Part shown: one piece after another, positions 21,350 through 31,848 of the stretch | Position numbering within the stretch: position 1 is the stretch's first letter | How the letters are laid out: each line of letters starts with the position of its first letter | DNA from: Ichthyophis bannanicus | Lineage: Eukaryota; Chordata; Amphibia; Gymnophiona; Ichthyophiidae | Length of the DNA: 64,000 bases | Assembly: GCA_033557465.1 (NCBI GenBank) | Contig: CM066034.1 | Span: 416,370,159 to 416,434,158, forward strand | Direction of reading: 5' to 3' | Notes under the pieces: generated by a model | Database searches by the model: none | The model's input: the letters and a program-made list of their open reading frames with translations, nothing else | Told to the model about the DNA's origin: nothing | Translations under genes and position numbers: made by a program

Positions 21350-23790
21350 CTAAAATGCTTGTATGCAAATGCTAGAAGTCTAAAAAATAAGATGGGAACG
21401 TTAGAACATATAGCACTAAATGAGGGGCTAGATATGATTGGTATCTCAGAAACGTAGTGGAAAGAGAACAACCAGTGGGACACTGTGATACCTGGGTACA
21501 AATTATATCATAATGACAGAGCAGATCAAGTTGGTGAGAGGTTGCACTCTATGTTAGAGAGGGCATTGAGTCACAAATGATTAAAGTTTTGCAAGAAAGA
21601 AAATACACTGTAGAATCTCTATGGATTGAAATTCCATGTAAAAGGAGGAAAGGGGTAGGGGAAGGGGAAGGGGAAGGTGATGGCAGTTGGGGATCTACTA
21701 TCAACCGCCTGGCCAGAATGAACAAATGGATGATGAAATGCTCAGAGAAATCAGGGCAGCTAACAAAAGTTACAGCACAGTAATAATAATGGGTGATTTC
21801 AATTATCCCAATATCGACTGGGTTAGTGTCATGGCAGGACATGCTAGGGAGATAAAGTTTCTAGATGGGAAACCATTTTGGACTAGTCCTTAGGAGAACA
21901 AAAGACCTGGTGTAAGAGATAAGGCTGTTGGGGCCACTTGACAATAGTGATCATAGCATGATCACGTTTGATTTAATAAATAGAGGAAGGACGGCAAGGA
22001 AATCCATAGTACTACCTTTTAACTTTCAAAAGTGAGACTATGATAAAATGAGGAAAATAGTTTAAAAAAATTAAAAGGAGCAGTTGAAAAGATTAAAGAT
22101 TTACATCAAGTATGACTGTTGTTTGAAAATACTGTCTTGGAAGACCAGACCGGCTATATTCCATGCTTTAAGAAAAGTGGAAGAAAGTCCAAAAACTGCC
22201 AGCATGATTTAAAAGTGAGGTCAGAGAGGCTGTTGTTGCCAAAAAAGCATCTTTCAGGAAAAGGAAAAAGGAGTCAAATGACGAAAACTGGAAACAACAT
22301 AAGCACCAGCAAGTTAGATGCAAGACATTGATAAGACAGGCAAAGAGAGAATTTGAGAAGAAGTTTGCTGTGGAAACCCCCCCCCCACATAGAGAGCTAT
22401 TTGTTGCTACCGCCACCGCGTCTAACCTCCCCGCCGGTTGTGCAGGGAATTTAGATGGGTACGGGGAAGGGGTGGCTCGAGGGCAGCGTCTAGGTGGGCA
22501 GTGGGCGGTCATCTGCCCTGTACTGAAGGAACTTGGGGACGTTCTAGCAGCTCCTCTATCTGATCTTTTCAATGCTTCTTTAGAGTCTGGAGTGGTCCCA
22601 GAGGACTGGAGAAAGGCACATGTGGTCCCTTTACACAAAAGCAGGACTAAGGATAAAGGTTGAAAATTACAGGCCAGTTATTTGACTTCTGTGGTGAGTA
22701 AATTAATGGAAATGCTCCTAAAATAGAGGATAGTGAGGTTTCTGGAGTCCAATGACTTGCAGCATGGGTTTACTAGAGGTAGGTCTTTTCAGACAAATCT
22801 GAATGAGATTGGGTGACCAGAGAGTTGGACCGAGGGAGAGCCCTAGATGTGGTATACTTAAATTTCAGTAAAGCTTTTGGCACTGTTCCACACAAGCGAC
22901 ATATAAATAAATTGAGCACCCTAGGGATGGACCCTAAAGTGGGTGACTGGGTTAGAAATTGGTTGAGTGGGAGACGACAAATGGTACAGGTAAATGTAGC
23001 TTCCTCTGAGGAGAAGGATGTTTCCAGTGGTGTATCATAGGGATCTGTCCTTTCACCGATTCTTTTTAACATTTTTGTTGGCGATATTGCAGAAGGTCTG
23101 TTGGGTAAGGTTTGCCTCTTTGCAGATGATACCAAAATCTGCAATAGAGTAGACACCCAGGAAGGAGTAGATAACATGAGGATGGACCTAGCTAAGATTG
23201 AAGAATGGTCGAGAATTTGACAACTGAGAATTAGCACTAAAACATTTCGCCGAAAAAATCCAAGAGAGTGGTACAATATAGGGGATGAATTTCTTCTGTC
23301 CACAAAAGGAGAGCAGGACTTGGGCATGATTGGTTCTGATGATCTTAAAGTGGCTAAGCCATAAGGATGCCTGTGTGCAAAGGGAGAGAAATGGCCAGCA
23401 GAAAAAAGGAGGTGATAGTGCCTCTGTATAAGTCTCTGATAAGGCTTCATTTGGAGAATAGTGTGCAATTCTGGAGATTACACTTTCAAATGGTTAGTGG
23501 TCCTCATTATATACCATATGTGGACAGACTTAAAGATCTCAATAAGTATATTTTAGAGGAAAGGCGGGATAGAGGAGATGTGATAGAGACATTTAAATAC
23601 CGCCATGGCATAAATGCACAGGAGGAGAACCTCTTTCAATTGAAAGTAAGCTCTGCAACAAGGGGACATAGGATGAGGGTGAAAGGGGATAGACTCAGGA
23701 GAAATATGCAGAAATATTTCTTTATGGAAAGAGTAGTGGATGCATTGAATAGTCTTCTGGTAGAGGTAGTACACAAAGACAGTATCTGAA
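21350..23790 (+). pseudogene. CR1 ORF2 remnant (endonuclease and reverse transcriptase)
   Basis: The endonuclease is readable as YANARSLKNK (near 21363), GISET (21440), YYQPPGQNE (21690) and MGDFNYPNIDW (21788-21820), with SDH near 21948. The RT has VVPEDWRKAHVVPLHKS near 22590, DVVYLNFSKAFG in place of motif A DFSKAFD (near 22849), SSGVS followed by a stop in motif B (near 23027), and an intact FADD (23118-23130). The C-terminus is nearly clean at 23565-23790 (FKYRHGINAQEENLFQLK...). At least six stops or frameshifts are visible. Confidence 0.75.
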
Positions 23791-23920
23791 TTCAAGAAAG
23801 CCTCGGAGAAGCACAGAAGATCTCTAAAGGAAAAAAAGGGGCTATGGTAGTTGATATGGAAGGGCAGACTAGGTAGGCCATATGGACTTTTTCTGCCAGC
23901 ATGTTTCTATGTTTCTACGA

Positions 23921-24066
23921 ATAGCGTTGCTGCCCGTTTAGCTAAATCCAGGACAAACTGGATATTCAATGCTGGTGGCTGGATATGACCCTGGTATTGA
24001 ATATCTGGATTTAAGTTTAAACGCCAGTGACCAGCCACGTTTGATGTGCTGGCCACCACTGATTAT
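23921..24066. repeat. P1 foldback element, fragment
   Basis: Contains CTGGATATTCAATGCTGG, GGATATGACCCTGGTATTGA and CAGTGACCAGCCAC, blocks shared with the P1 copies at 47144 and 57482. It sits directly after the 3' tail of the CR1 element. Confidence 0.55.
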
Positions 24067-24211
24067 TGATCCCTGTGTTTATATTTTTTTATCATGCTTC
24101 TTATCTCTGCACCTACATTCCTAGCCAGTGTCGTGATAGTATGACTCTTCAATGGGACATACTGCTTCATAAGAATCCCAAATGAGCCTTACAAAAATGT
24201 AAATACTTAGA

Positions 24212-24219
24212 GCTACAGT
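24212..24219. repeat. Target-site duplication, left (GCTACAGT)
   Basis: GCTACAGT here and at 35948-35955 flank the 11.7-kb nested hAT-type element exactly at its inverted ends. Confidence 0.75.
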
Positions 24220-26279
24220 CAGGGCTGGCCCTACGTATGTCACCCACACATGGCCCCACTCCCTGATCAGCCCTGCAGCCTTAGTGGCCATTGGCTCACC
24301 TCTTCACAGCCACCGGAGTGATTTCCTTTGCTCACATGGCTGTGCTAAGTTACAACCACTAGGACCATGGAGTATAAAAAAGAGAAATGGGGGACTTCCT
24401 GTCTTGCACAAGAGATGTAAAATGCCTCAGTTTCACTTTCAGAGATGCTGTGGTCCCGGCAGCTGCAATTTAGTACAGCTGTGGGGATGAAGGAAATCAC
24501 TCCTGCGGCTGTGCAATGAGTGCAGACTCTGGCAGGGCCTGGGAAGGAGGGGGAGAGAGAGTGACTGGGTGGGTTTGATGCTGGGGGGGCATGGGGGCTC
24601 GCTGGCACATGAAGAAGACTACTCTTATGGGGGGTGGCACCTGTAGAGGACTACTGGGGAGCTAGAACTGGAAATGGGCTATTTGCTGGGGAATAGGGGG
24701 ACTGAGACTGGAAGGGAGATGATGCTGGGAGGGTCTGGGACTAGAGGAGGACTGATGCTGGGAGAGTGGCATTGGAAGAGAATTGCTGGGGAGTTGCCAC
24801 ACCTCACCCTAGATGCTGAAGACTCACTTAGCACAAATATTTTTACACCCCAAGCAAATGAAAATGACATGGATTTCCACTGGAATACTTCTACTACTCC
24901 TACTCACACTGCTATGATATTCCAGCACCACAACCATCCAGAATGGACTAAACAAATCAGATTCAAAGAAACCTTTTACCTGTGCTCCCTACATACCCAC
25001 AAATTCATAGAAGACCTCACTGACTCATCAGAATCAAGCAGAGACACTCTGACAAACCTCAACAGCTGCACATGCAGCACACCCGATTCATTAAATGTGC
25101 TTTGGTCAATGCTCGCTCAACATGCAACAAAACCTACATCATCTCAGACTACAAAAGAGAACACAACATTGATATACTGTTCTTAACCAAATCATGGCTT
25201 ACCAACACCGATAATGTGCTAGCAAACCAGCTCATCACACCAGTGTTGACCCTCCCCAACTGCCCAAGACATAACAGAAGAGGCAGGGTGTTTTCATCCT
25301 TGCAGACAAACACCTCAATACCAAACTTACTACATCCACCACAACTGACACAACAAGAATTCTGGTAGTGGAAAACAAGCAATTATACATATGTCTTGCA
25401 TATAGAGCTCCTAATACAAAGAGGACCTACAGGTACTTCATGAAATAGCATGCACTAACACTCCCAAAGACAAGCCCTTTATAATGCTGGGTGATTTCAA
25501 CTTCAACTCAGCACCAACAGCACAAGTCAGTTCATGCCTCGAGGCCTTGGACACTATGGAACTTTCACAAATCATAAATATACCCACCCACAAGGGAAGT
25601 AACACATTGGTTCTATTGTTCGTAACTGACAATATCCAATCAGGCACAGGTGTCATCGCTTACCACCATCATGCAATTACCTTTTCCCTACCTATGCTTG
25701 CAAAACACCACAACATTGCAAAACACACTCAAACCCAAACACCACGCAGATTCAACGAATTCAATAAACAAGCCCTGCTGGATCATATCACACCACGACT
25801 TGATTCAGACATAACTGACTTTATATCACTCGTCAACAGATGGAACAATGCTATTGCATCATATGCAATAGCCCTACAGAGAGAAAAGAGGTCAGAGGGG
25901 TGTGCAACAGTTGTTGATGTGCGCCTCTTAGGGGGAGAGAATAAAGTTCCCTCTTTAAGTCTTGCTGAGTACCTTCACGTGATGATGCCATTGTATAACA
26001 ACTATAACAAATCCCAGCAAGGCAACACTACAATTGAAGTATGGTAGGAACGAAGAAGAAAAATATATACTGGCCGCATTTCGCCCAGGATAAAGAAGTG
26101 CCCACCCGTAGCTTATGCACTAAGGCTAACGATGGTGGCTGCGATAGTGCAAGTGCTGCAGATGTAGATAGCATCCCTGCCACAGATAAAGGCCATGGTG
26201 AGCCTGTTCATGGACCCACTGTGGCAGAAAATAAACCACAGAAATACAGGAAAAGTTTAATAGGATTGACTACAGTTAA

Positions 26280-26984
26280 GTGGAATTCACAGATAAGGAG
26301 AAGATAATGTACTGCTATTTTTATGCTACAAACCTTATATTTAAATCAAGAGGGTATACAAAGAGAATCCGCCAAAAGCTGGAAGAAAGAGGCAAATTGC
26401 AATTAGAAAAACTGCAAAAAGCAACAGATGCAAATTTAAGATCTTTAATTTCAAAGATCAAAGTAAAGAAGTATGTGAATGATATTATCTTGAAGCAATT
26501 AAGGGATTCCGTGAACAAAGAAATACAGGGAGGAAGGGACCTAAGTGAGAGTACCAGAAGAAAGGAAGACATTGAAAAGGAAAGAGAGGTTGAGAGGGAG
26601 ATGGAGTTGAGAGATTTGGAACTGCAGGAAAGTGAGCTGAATAAAGGAAGGGTCAACAAATTAACTGAAAAGGAGGAAGAAGAAAGGGAGGAGAAAGACC
26701 CAGAAGTGGAGGAATTCAAGATAGAACTCCTAGTCCATATGGAAAGAGATGAATATACTGGGTTCCAAGCAAGGGAAAGATTACACAAGCTAAATTTAAC
26801 ACCTAAGCTTAGAAGTATGATAATTAAGATGAACAAGGCCATGTCCAGTATAGAGGGACCATTTATTAGCATCACTGAAATTAATCAAATAAAATATTGT
26901 GCAGCTAACATTATTACTGCAAGAATACTATCAATTAAAGTACAGGGCCAGAAGAAAAAGAGAACAATAATAGTTCCTCCTTAG
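26280..26984 (+). pseudogene. N-terminal region of R2/R4-type LINE protein, charged coiled coil
   Basis: An uninterrupted 234-codon frame, one of the longest in the window. Residues about 85-150 are almost entirely Glu, Lys and Arg with heptad-like leucines (a EKEREVEREMELRDLELQ block), predicting a long coiled coil. The next ~80 residues look globular. The frame ends in a TAG at 26982; the sequence after it continues in the same frame toward the RT (KKHIKGKIQ...), so this was probably one long protein. Function inferred only from position upstream of the RT. The start chosen is the first Met of the open stretch; the real start may be further 5' (the 88-codon frame at 26041-26307 overlaps it). 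Confidence 0.5.
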
Positions 26985-27419
26985 AAAAAGCACATCAAAG
27001 GAAAAATACAATCATTGTGTACAGAGGTATCCCTGATAGATAGGTATCTAAAAGGATTAAGATCATCAAAGATATTAAGGAAGATCCAAGGTATCAAGAT
27101 GAAGCATGCTGCATTAACAGAAGATCTGAAATTTTTATGTTCCAACAATAAATTGAAAATAGAGGCAGAAGCACACAAACTTTGAAGATTTGAAGAAAAC
27201 AGGAAAGAAAGATATCAGAATAAACTATTTAGAGAGAACCAAAACAATTCTACAGGGAATTGGGGAAGAACATTAATATGGTAAAAGCACCTCCACCCAA
27301 AGCCAAAACCAAAACCTTCTGGAGTAAGCTATATGAAGACCCTATACAATCAAGAAGCAGAATGGTTACCCAGCATACAGAAGCATTTAGAAAAAAACAA
27401 ATATCAAACCTATGGAATG

Positions 27420-28400
27420 GTTAAAGCGAGGCCCAAACTGGAAGAGCCCTGGCCCAGATGGAGTAACCAACATTTGACTCAAACAGTTAACATCACTCTA
27501 CCAAGACCTGGCGAAATGCAAAAATCAATTTTTCAAGCAGCAGGACAGGAAGAACATTTCTCTTTCTGATGGGACAGCCAAGTAACATTCCTAAAATTAT
27601 AGACCAATAACCTGTTTACCTACAATCTATAAGCTGTTTACTGTGATAGTTGCAGACAGACTATACGATCACATCAAGCTCAATAACATCATGGCAATAG
27701 AGCAAAAGGGCAATAAGAGAGGAGCATATAGAACCAAAGACCAGTTAATGTTGAATAAGGCTGTCATGGTCAGTGCTAAGAAAGGCAGAAATCTCAGTAT
27801 AGCATGGATTGATTATAAGAAAGCTTTTGACAGCATCACACACTCTGGGATAATACATTGCCTTGAAATGCATAAAATAAATCCTGGTTTGTTAGAGTAC
27901 ATTAAGTCCACTATGACAATGCGGCAGACCACACTCTTTTTGAGATATGAAGATGGTCAGTACATCATTCTTAACATTAAGATCCAGTGAAGAATATTTC
28001 AGGGAGATTCCCTATTGCCACTTCTGTTTTGTGTGGTGCTTAGTCCAATGAGTGCTTTCATCAACTCTTTGGGATATTGATTTAACCTGAATCCTAAAGA
28101 AGGTAACAACTCAGAAACAACTTTCCATCTTCTATTTATAGACGATCTGAAGCTCTACAGTTCCAGCAACCAACAATTAGTAGAGCAACTTTGTGTGGTG
28201 AAGAGTTTTCTGATGACATCAGGATTACTACTGGCCTTGATAAGTATGCTAAGGCAACCTTTTTCAGAGGAAAATTGAGCAAAACCAAAAACATCCCCCT
28301 TGCTGAGGGCTGTGACATAAAGGACCTTGAACATGAAGGCATTTATAAGTATCTCGGAATAGAAGAAGGAATGGCACTCAAGCAGAAACTATTGAGAGAG
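27420..28400 (+). pseudogene. R2/R4-type reverse transcriptase remnant
   Basis: RT that would prime on nicked target DNA. The best frame is 27643-27990: VADRLYDHIKLNN, EQKGNKRGAYRTKDQL (the EQKGC-RG-KDQL block typical of the R2/R4 group), AWIDYKKAFDSITHSGII (motif A with the catalytic Asp), and a TLFLRYEDGQ block. A stop at 27988 is followed in frame by motif B (GDSLLPLLFC near 28005) and motif C as FIDDLKLYSS (28135-28165), where FIDD stands in place of the common FMDD/FADD. LDKYAKATFFRGKLSKTKN at 28230-28300 continues the domain. The Asp residues of A and C are intact; stops and frameshifts inactivate it. Confidence 0.6.
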
Positions 28401-29650
28401 AAGGTCAGCAACGAATATGGTGACACTAATCCACTCACCTTTGAATTCACCAATGAACCCACAGCTCTGGACCACATTCACACCAATCTCAGACGAACTA
28501 CTCGATCAAATACTCATGATACTCAATATCACAACCTCCCCACTTGACCCATGACCCGTCTTGTGGATAAAGATGACAAAAAACGAACACCCTCTCTTCT
28601 CAAAATACTAAACCTCTCACTTTCCCAGGGGTTCATGCCCAAGAACCTAAAGACAGCATCCATCAGACCTATTATAAAAAAAACCTCTGCTGACATCAGC
28701 TTACCCACCTCCTACAGCTACATATCTAGCATTCCCTTCCTAGCAAAAATAATTGAATAAACAGTCCAATTACAGCTACAGGACTTCATAAACTTCTCTG
28801 TCCCTCTAGACATGCAACAACATGGCTTTAGATCTGACCATGGTTTGGAAACCTTGCTCACACCACTAATCAACACCCTGCTTCACAGGCTTGAACAAGC
28901 CAAATGAGGATTCATCCTTATCTTTTTGGATATAGCATACACCTTTGACTCAATAAACCACGCTAAATTACTAGACAGACTGGAGTCAATAGGAGAAAAT
29001 AGTATACCTCTGGCCTAGTTCCAGTACTACCTATTTGAACGCCAACAGCAAATAAAAATAGGGAACATGACCTCAAAGATCTGTTCTCTCAGTCTTATTC
29101 TTTAATCTTTACATCCAACCAATCTGCCAAATCATACATAAACATAAAATACACTACCATGTATATACTCATGACCTGATGCTATATGCCCCCTTCGATA
29201 TTTACAATCTGGAACACACAGAAATACAATCATGTTTCACGGCAGTAGCAGAATGACCAGAAGACCACAGTCTATCAATAAACTATAACAAATCAGAAGT
29301 ACTCATCATATTCAGAGAGCCATCCTATGCCCCTCCAGAACAGATAAAGTTCAACACCCTGTAAGACCAGAGGTTAAATACCTAGAGATCACACTAGATC
29401 ACAGACTAAATTTTCAAGCACACATCAAAAGAATTATAAACTCTGCATAACACAATCTGAGGATCTTGCACAATCTTTGCCCACTGCTAGACCAGAATCA
29501 CTTCCGTACAGTATGCTAGGCCTTAATCACGCCACACTTGGATTATTGTAACTCAGTCCTCCAAGGCCTCTGCAAACTGCTCAGAATTCGGCAGCCCGGC
29601 TCATAACCCAAACTTCACAATATGATCACATCACACCAGTTCTTAAAAGC

Positions 29651-30412
29651 CTAAACTGGCTCTCAGTAAAAGCAAGAATAAAATACAAAGCAATCATGAC
29701 CACCTTTAAAACGATAACAATCTTAACAAAGCCTACCTGTAATCAGGGCCGGCCCATCCATTGAGCAAGAATGTTTTTTGCACAGGGCCCCGCGTTTCAG
29801 GGGGCCCCGCACAAAGAACATTCTGCTTTTTTTCAAAATTAAATTTAAAAAAAAAAAAGCTGGCTGCTACCACTGCCGCTGCCGCCACAGCAGAATGGAG
29901 TGTCCCGCAGGGCCCCCTCTGCCCGGCTGAGTCCCTCCCTCCCTCCCTCTGCGACGGCTGAGCCCCTCTGTTCTGGCTTTCAGATTCGCGAAGGGAGAGT
30001 GTCTCCCTCGCGTCTCTGTTAAGCCTGCAGGGGCAGATGGGAAATTTCCCATCAGCCCCTGCGGGCTTAACAGAGACGCGAGGGAGACACTCTCCCTTCG
30101 CGAATCTGAAAACCAGCACAGAGGGGCTCAGCCGGGCAGAGGGGGCCCCGCGGGACACTCCATTCTGCCGCTGCCGCGGCAGCAGCCAGCGGTAGCAGCC
30201 AGCTTTTTTTTTTTTTTAATTTAATTTTGAAAAAAAGCAGAATGCTCTTTGCGTGGGGCCCCCTGAAACGCGGGGCCCTGTGCAAAAAGCATTCTTGCTC
30301 AATGGACGGGACGGCCCTGATTACAGGTAGGCTTTGTTAAGATTGTTATCGTTTTAAAGGTGGTCATGATTGCTTTGTATTTTATTCTTGCTTTTACTGA
30401 GAGCCAGTTTAG
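29651..30412. repeat. ~760-bp near-perfect palindrome spanning hAT head and L2 flank
   Basis: Two ~380-bp arms meet at GGGAAATTTCCC (centre 30044/30045). The inner ~300 bp of each arm belong to the hAT element; the outer ~92 bp (29651-29743 and 30320-30412) are L2 LINE sequence, present once on the left in the L2 context and again, inverted, on the right. Arms differ mainly by a TCCC-rich insertion on the left near 29935. The sister element at 42584 has only the inner palindrome, so 30195-30410 is extra here. Confidence 0.85.
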
Positions 30413-31544
30413 CAGCCAGCTTTTTTTTTTTTTTTTTTAATTTTCCTTGAGCCGATGGAGAGGGGGGTTAGGACTGGTAATGGGCTATGGGGGGCTAGGA
30501 CAGGAAATGGGCTGATTGGGAGGGGTTAGGACTTGAGGTGGGCTGTTGGGGGGGTTAGGACTGGTAATGGGCTATGGGGGGGCTAGGACTGGAAATGGGC
30601 TGGGGGGGGGGGGTTAAGACTGGAGGTGGGCAGATGGGGATAGGACTAGTAATGGGCGGTGGGCTGTTGGGGGGGTTAGGACTGGTAAGGGGCTATGGGG
30701 GGGCTAGGACTGGAAATGGGCTGATGGGGGGGTTAACACTGGAGGTGGGCAGATGGGGTTAGGACTGGTAATGGGCTGTGGCCTGATGGGGGGGGGGTAG
30801 GACTGGTAATGGTCTATGGGGGGGGGGTTAGGACTGATAATGGGCTATGGGGGGCTAGGACAGGAAATGGGCTGATGGGGAAGGGTTAGGACTTGAGGTG
30901 GGCTGATGGGGTTAGGACTGGTAATGGGCTGTGGGGGGGGGTTAGGACTGATAATGGGCTATGGGGGGGCTAGGACAGGAAATGGGGTGAGGAGTGGTAA
31001 TGGGCTGTTGGCTTGTGGGGGGGTTTGAACGGGTAATGGGCTATTGGGGGGTTAAGACTGGTAATGGGCTGTGGGCTGATTGGGGCTGTCTGGTAATGGG
31101 CTATGGGGGGGGGGGGTTAGGACTGATAATGGGCTATGGGGGGGCTAGGAGAGGAAATGGGCTGATGGGGAGGGGTTAGGACTTGAGGTGGGCTGATGGG
31201 GTTAGGACTGGTAATGGGCTTTGGGCTGATGGGGGGGGTTAGGACTGGCAATGGGCTATGGGGGGCTGACTGGAAATGGGCTGATGGGGTTAGGACTGGA
31301 AGTAGGCTGATGGGGGTTAGGACTGGTAATGGGTTATAGAGGGGGCTTAAACTGAAAATGGGGTGATGGGGGGTTAGGACTGGAAGTGAGTTGATGGGGG
31401 GGGCTAGGACTGGTATTGGGTTGGGGGGTTGCTAGGACTGGAAATGGGCTGATGCAGGGACTAGAAGGGAATGGATGCTGGGTGAGGCTGGAACTAGAAG
31501 GGAGCTGATGTTGGGGGAGGATTAGAATGGGATGGGGCTGGGAG
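29744..31544 (+). mobile_element. hAT-type element copy A, 3'-truncated, inserted in L2
   Basis: Begins CAGGGCCGGCCC at 29744 inside an L2 LINE. Matches element C (42584-44294) nearly base for base from the head through the GC palindrome and the GGGTTAGGACTGGTAATGGG minisatellite up to GGGGCTGGGAGAGT. It then stops abruptly against the L2 3' end, so roughly its last 960 bp and some L2 sequence are gone. Low divergence from C suggests recent activity. It also carries the template-switch duplication. Confidence 0.7.
30450..31540 (+). repeat. G-rich minisatellite, GGGTTAGGACTGGTAATGGGCTATGG type
   Basis: Roughly 30-40-bp units built from GGTTAGGACTGGTAATGGGC with GGGCTATGG, GGGCTGATGG or GGGCTGTGG variants and runs of 5-10 G. 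At least 25 units. All long runs of G are on the plus strand, so the transcript or single strand would have many potential G-quadruplexes. The same array is in elements B (reverse, 40380-40830) and C (43076-44230). Confidence 0.85.
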
Positions 31545-31848
31545 AGTGACTTCCAGAAAAAATTAAAAACACACCTTTTTGAAGAATCCTTAGGATCTGT
31601 CACATAGACACTCCACTTCAAATCTACCAACATACTTTGCGTATAGTTACCGCTCCATGTAACAAAGTTATGCCCCCTACCCACCACCGTGATCTAATCT
31701 GAACACTTCTTCTATTTAAACCTATAACCCAATGTAAATATGTCTTAGGTAAACGCTCAAACCTGTTCAATATATGTTATAGTTGAGTTAGATGTAAACC
31801 ACTTTGATACCATGAAAAGCGGTATAGAAGAAATGCTAAATAAATAAA
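31545..31848 (+). mobile_element. 3' end of the nested L2 LINE
   Basis: FQKKLKTHLFEES near 31553 is the ORF2 C-terminus; the UTR has GTAAACCACTTTGATACCAT, AAGCGGTATAGAAG and a terminal TAAATAAATAAAT. It continues the L2 parts at 24800-29743. After it, element D resumes with GGGCTGATGCTGAGGG. Confidence 0.7.

Larger units (their letters stand above)
20110..23920 (+). mobile_element. Nearly full-length CR1-type LINE (subfamily B)
   Basis: The most complete LINE here, containing remnants of both reading frames: ORF1 with a CxxC block and an SGNH-type esterase (20227-21130), then ORF2 with endonuclease (21350-21990), linker (22170-22365), RT (22520-23200), C-terminal domain (23560-23790) and a 3' UTR ending with the GTTTCTATGTTTCTA tail at 23920. 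ORF1 is split at 20345-20425 by a reverse L2-like tail. Between 22370 and 22520 GC-rich DNA replaces part of the linker and RT start. Many stops make it inactive. Confidence 0.8.
25886..28415 (+). mobile_element. R2/R4-superclade LINE, decayed
   Basis: Lies between the endonuclease and RT halves of an L2 LINE. Carries a long charged N-terminal frame (26280-26984) and an RT with the signature of the R2/R4/NeSL group, which use a restriction-like endonuclease instead of the AP type. Signatures are PNWKSPGPDGV (near 27435), NYRPITCLPTIYKLF (near 27600), AWIDYKKAFDS (27802-27834) and GIFQGDSL (near 27990). The fragment ends before any C-terminal CCHC or nuclease motif I can identify. Assignment among R2, R4 and NeSL is open. 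Confidence 0.6.
24800..29743 (+). mobile_element. L2-clade LINE inserted in element D, 5' and middle parts
   Basis: Endonuclease region at 25080-25690: ALVNARSTCNK (25100), TKSWLTNTD (25188) and LGDFNFNS (25484-25507), with HHHAITFS near 25663. RT and downstream region at 28430-29740: PTSYSYISSIPFLAKIIE (28707), HGFRSDHGLET (28821), LDIAYTFDSINH (motif A, near 28929) and HLDYCNSVLQGL (29538). It is split at 25886 by an R2/R4-type LINE and at 29744 by a hAT copy; its 3' tail resumes at 31545. Motif B/C are largely lost. The two parts join in the right order, which supports one original L2 insertion. Confidence 0.7.

Noticed and set aside
26321..26875. 184-codon minus-strand Ser/Leu-rich frame
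   Set aside because: Antisense shadow of the coiled-coil frame at 26280-26984; Leu/Ser richness mirrors the Glu/Lys codons.
29733..30285. Arg/Gly/Ala-rich frames on both strands
   Set aside because: They arise from the GC-rich palindrome, which yields mirrored frames by construction.
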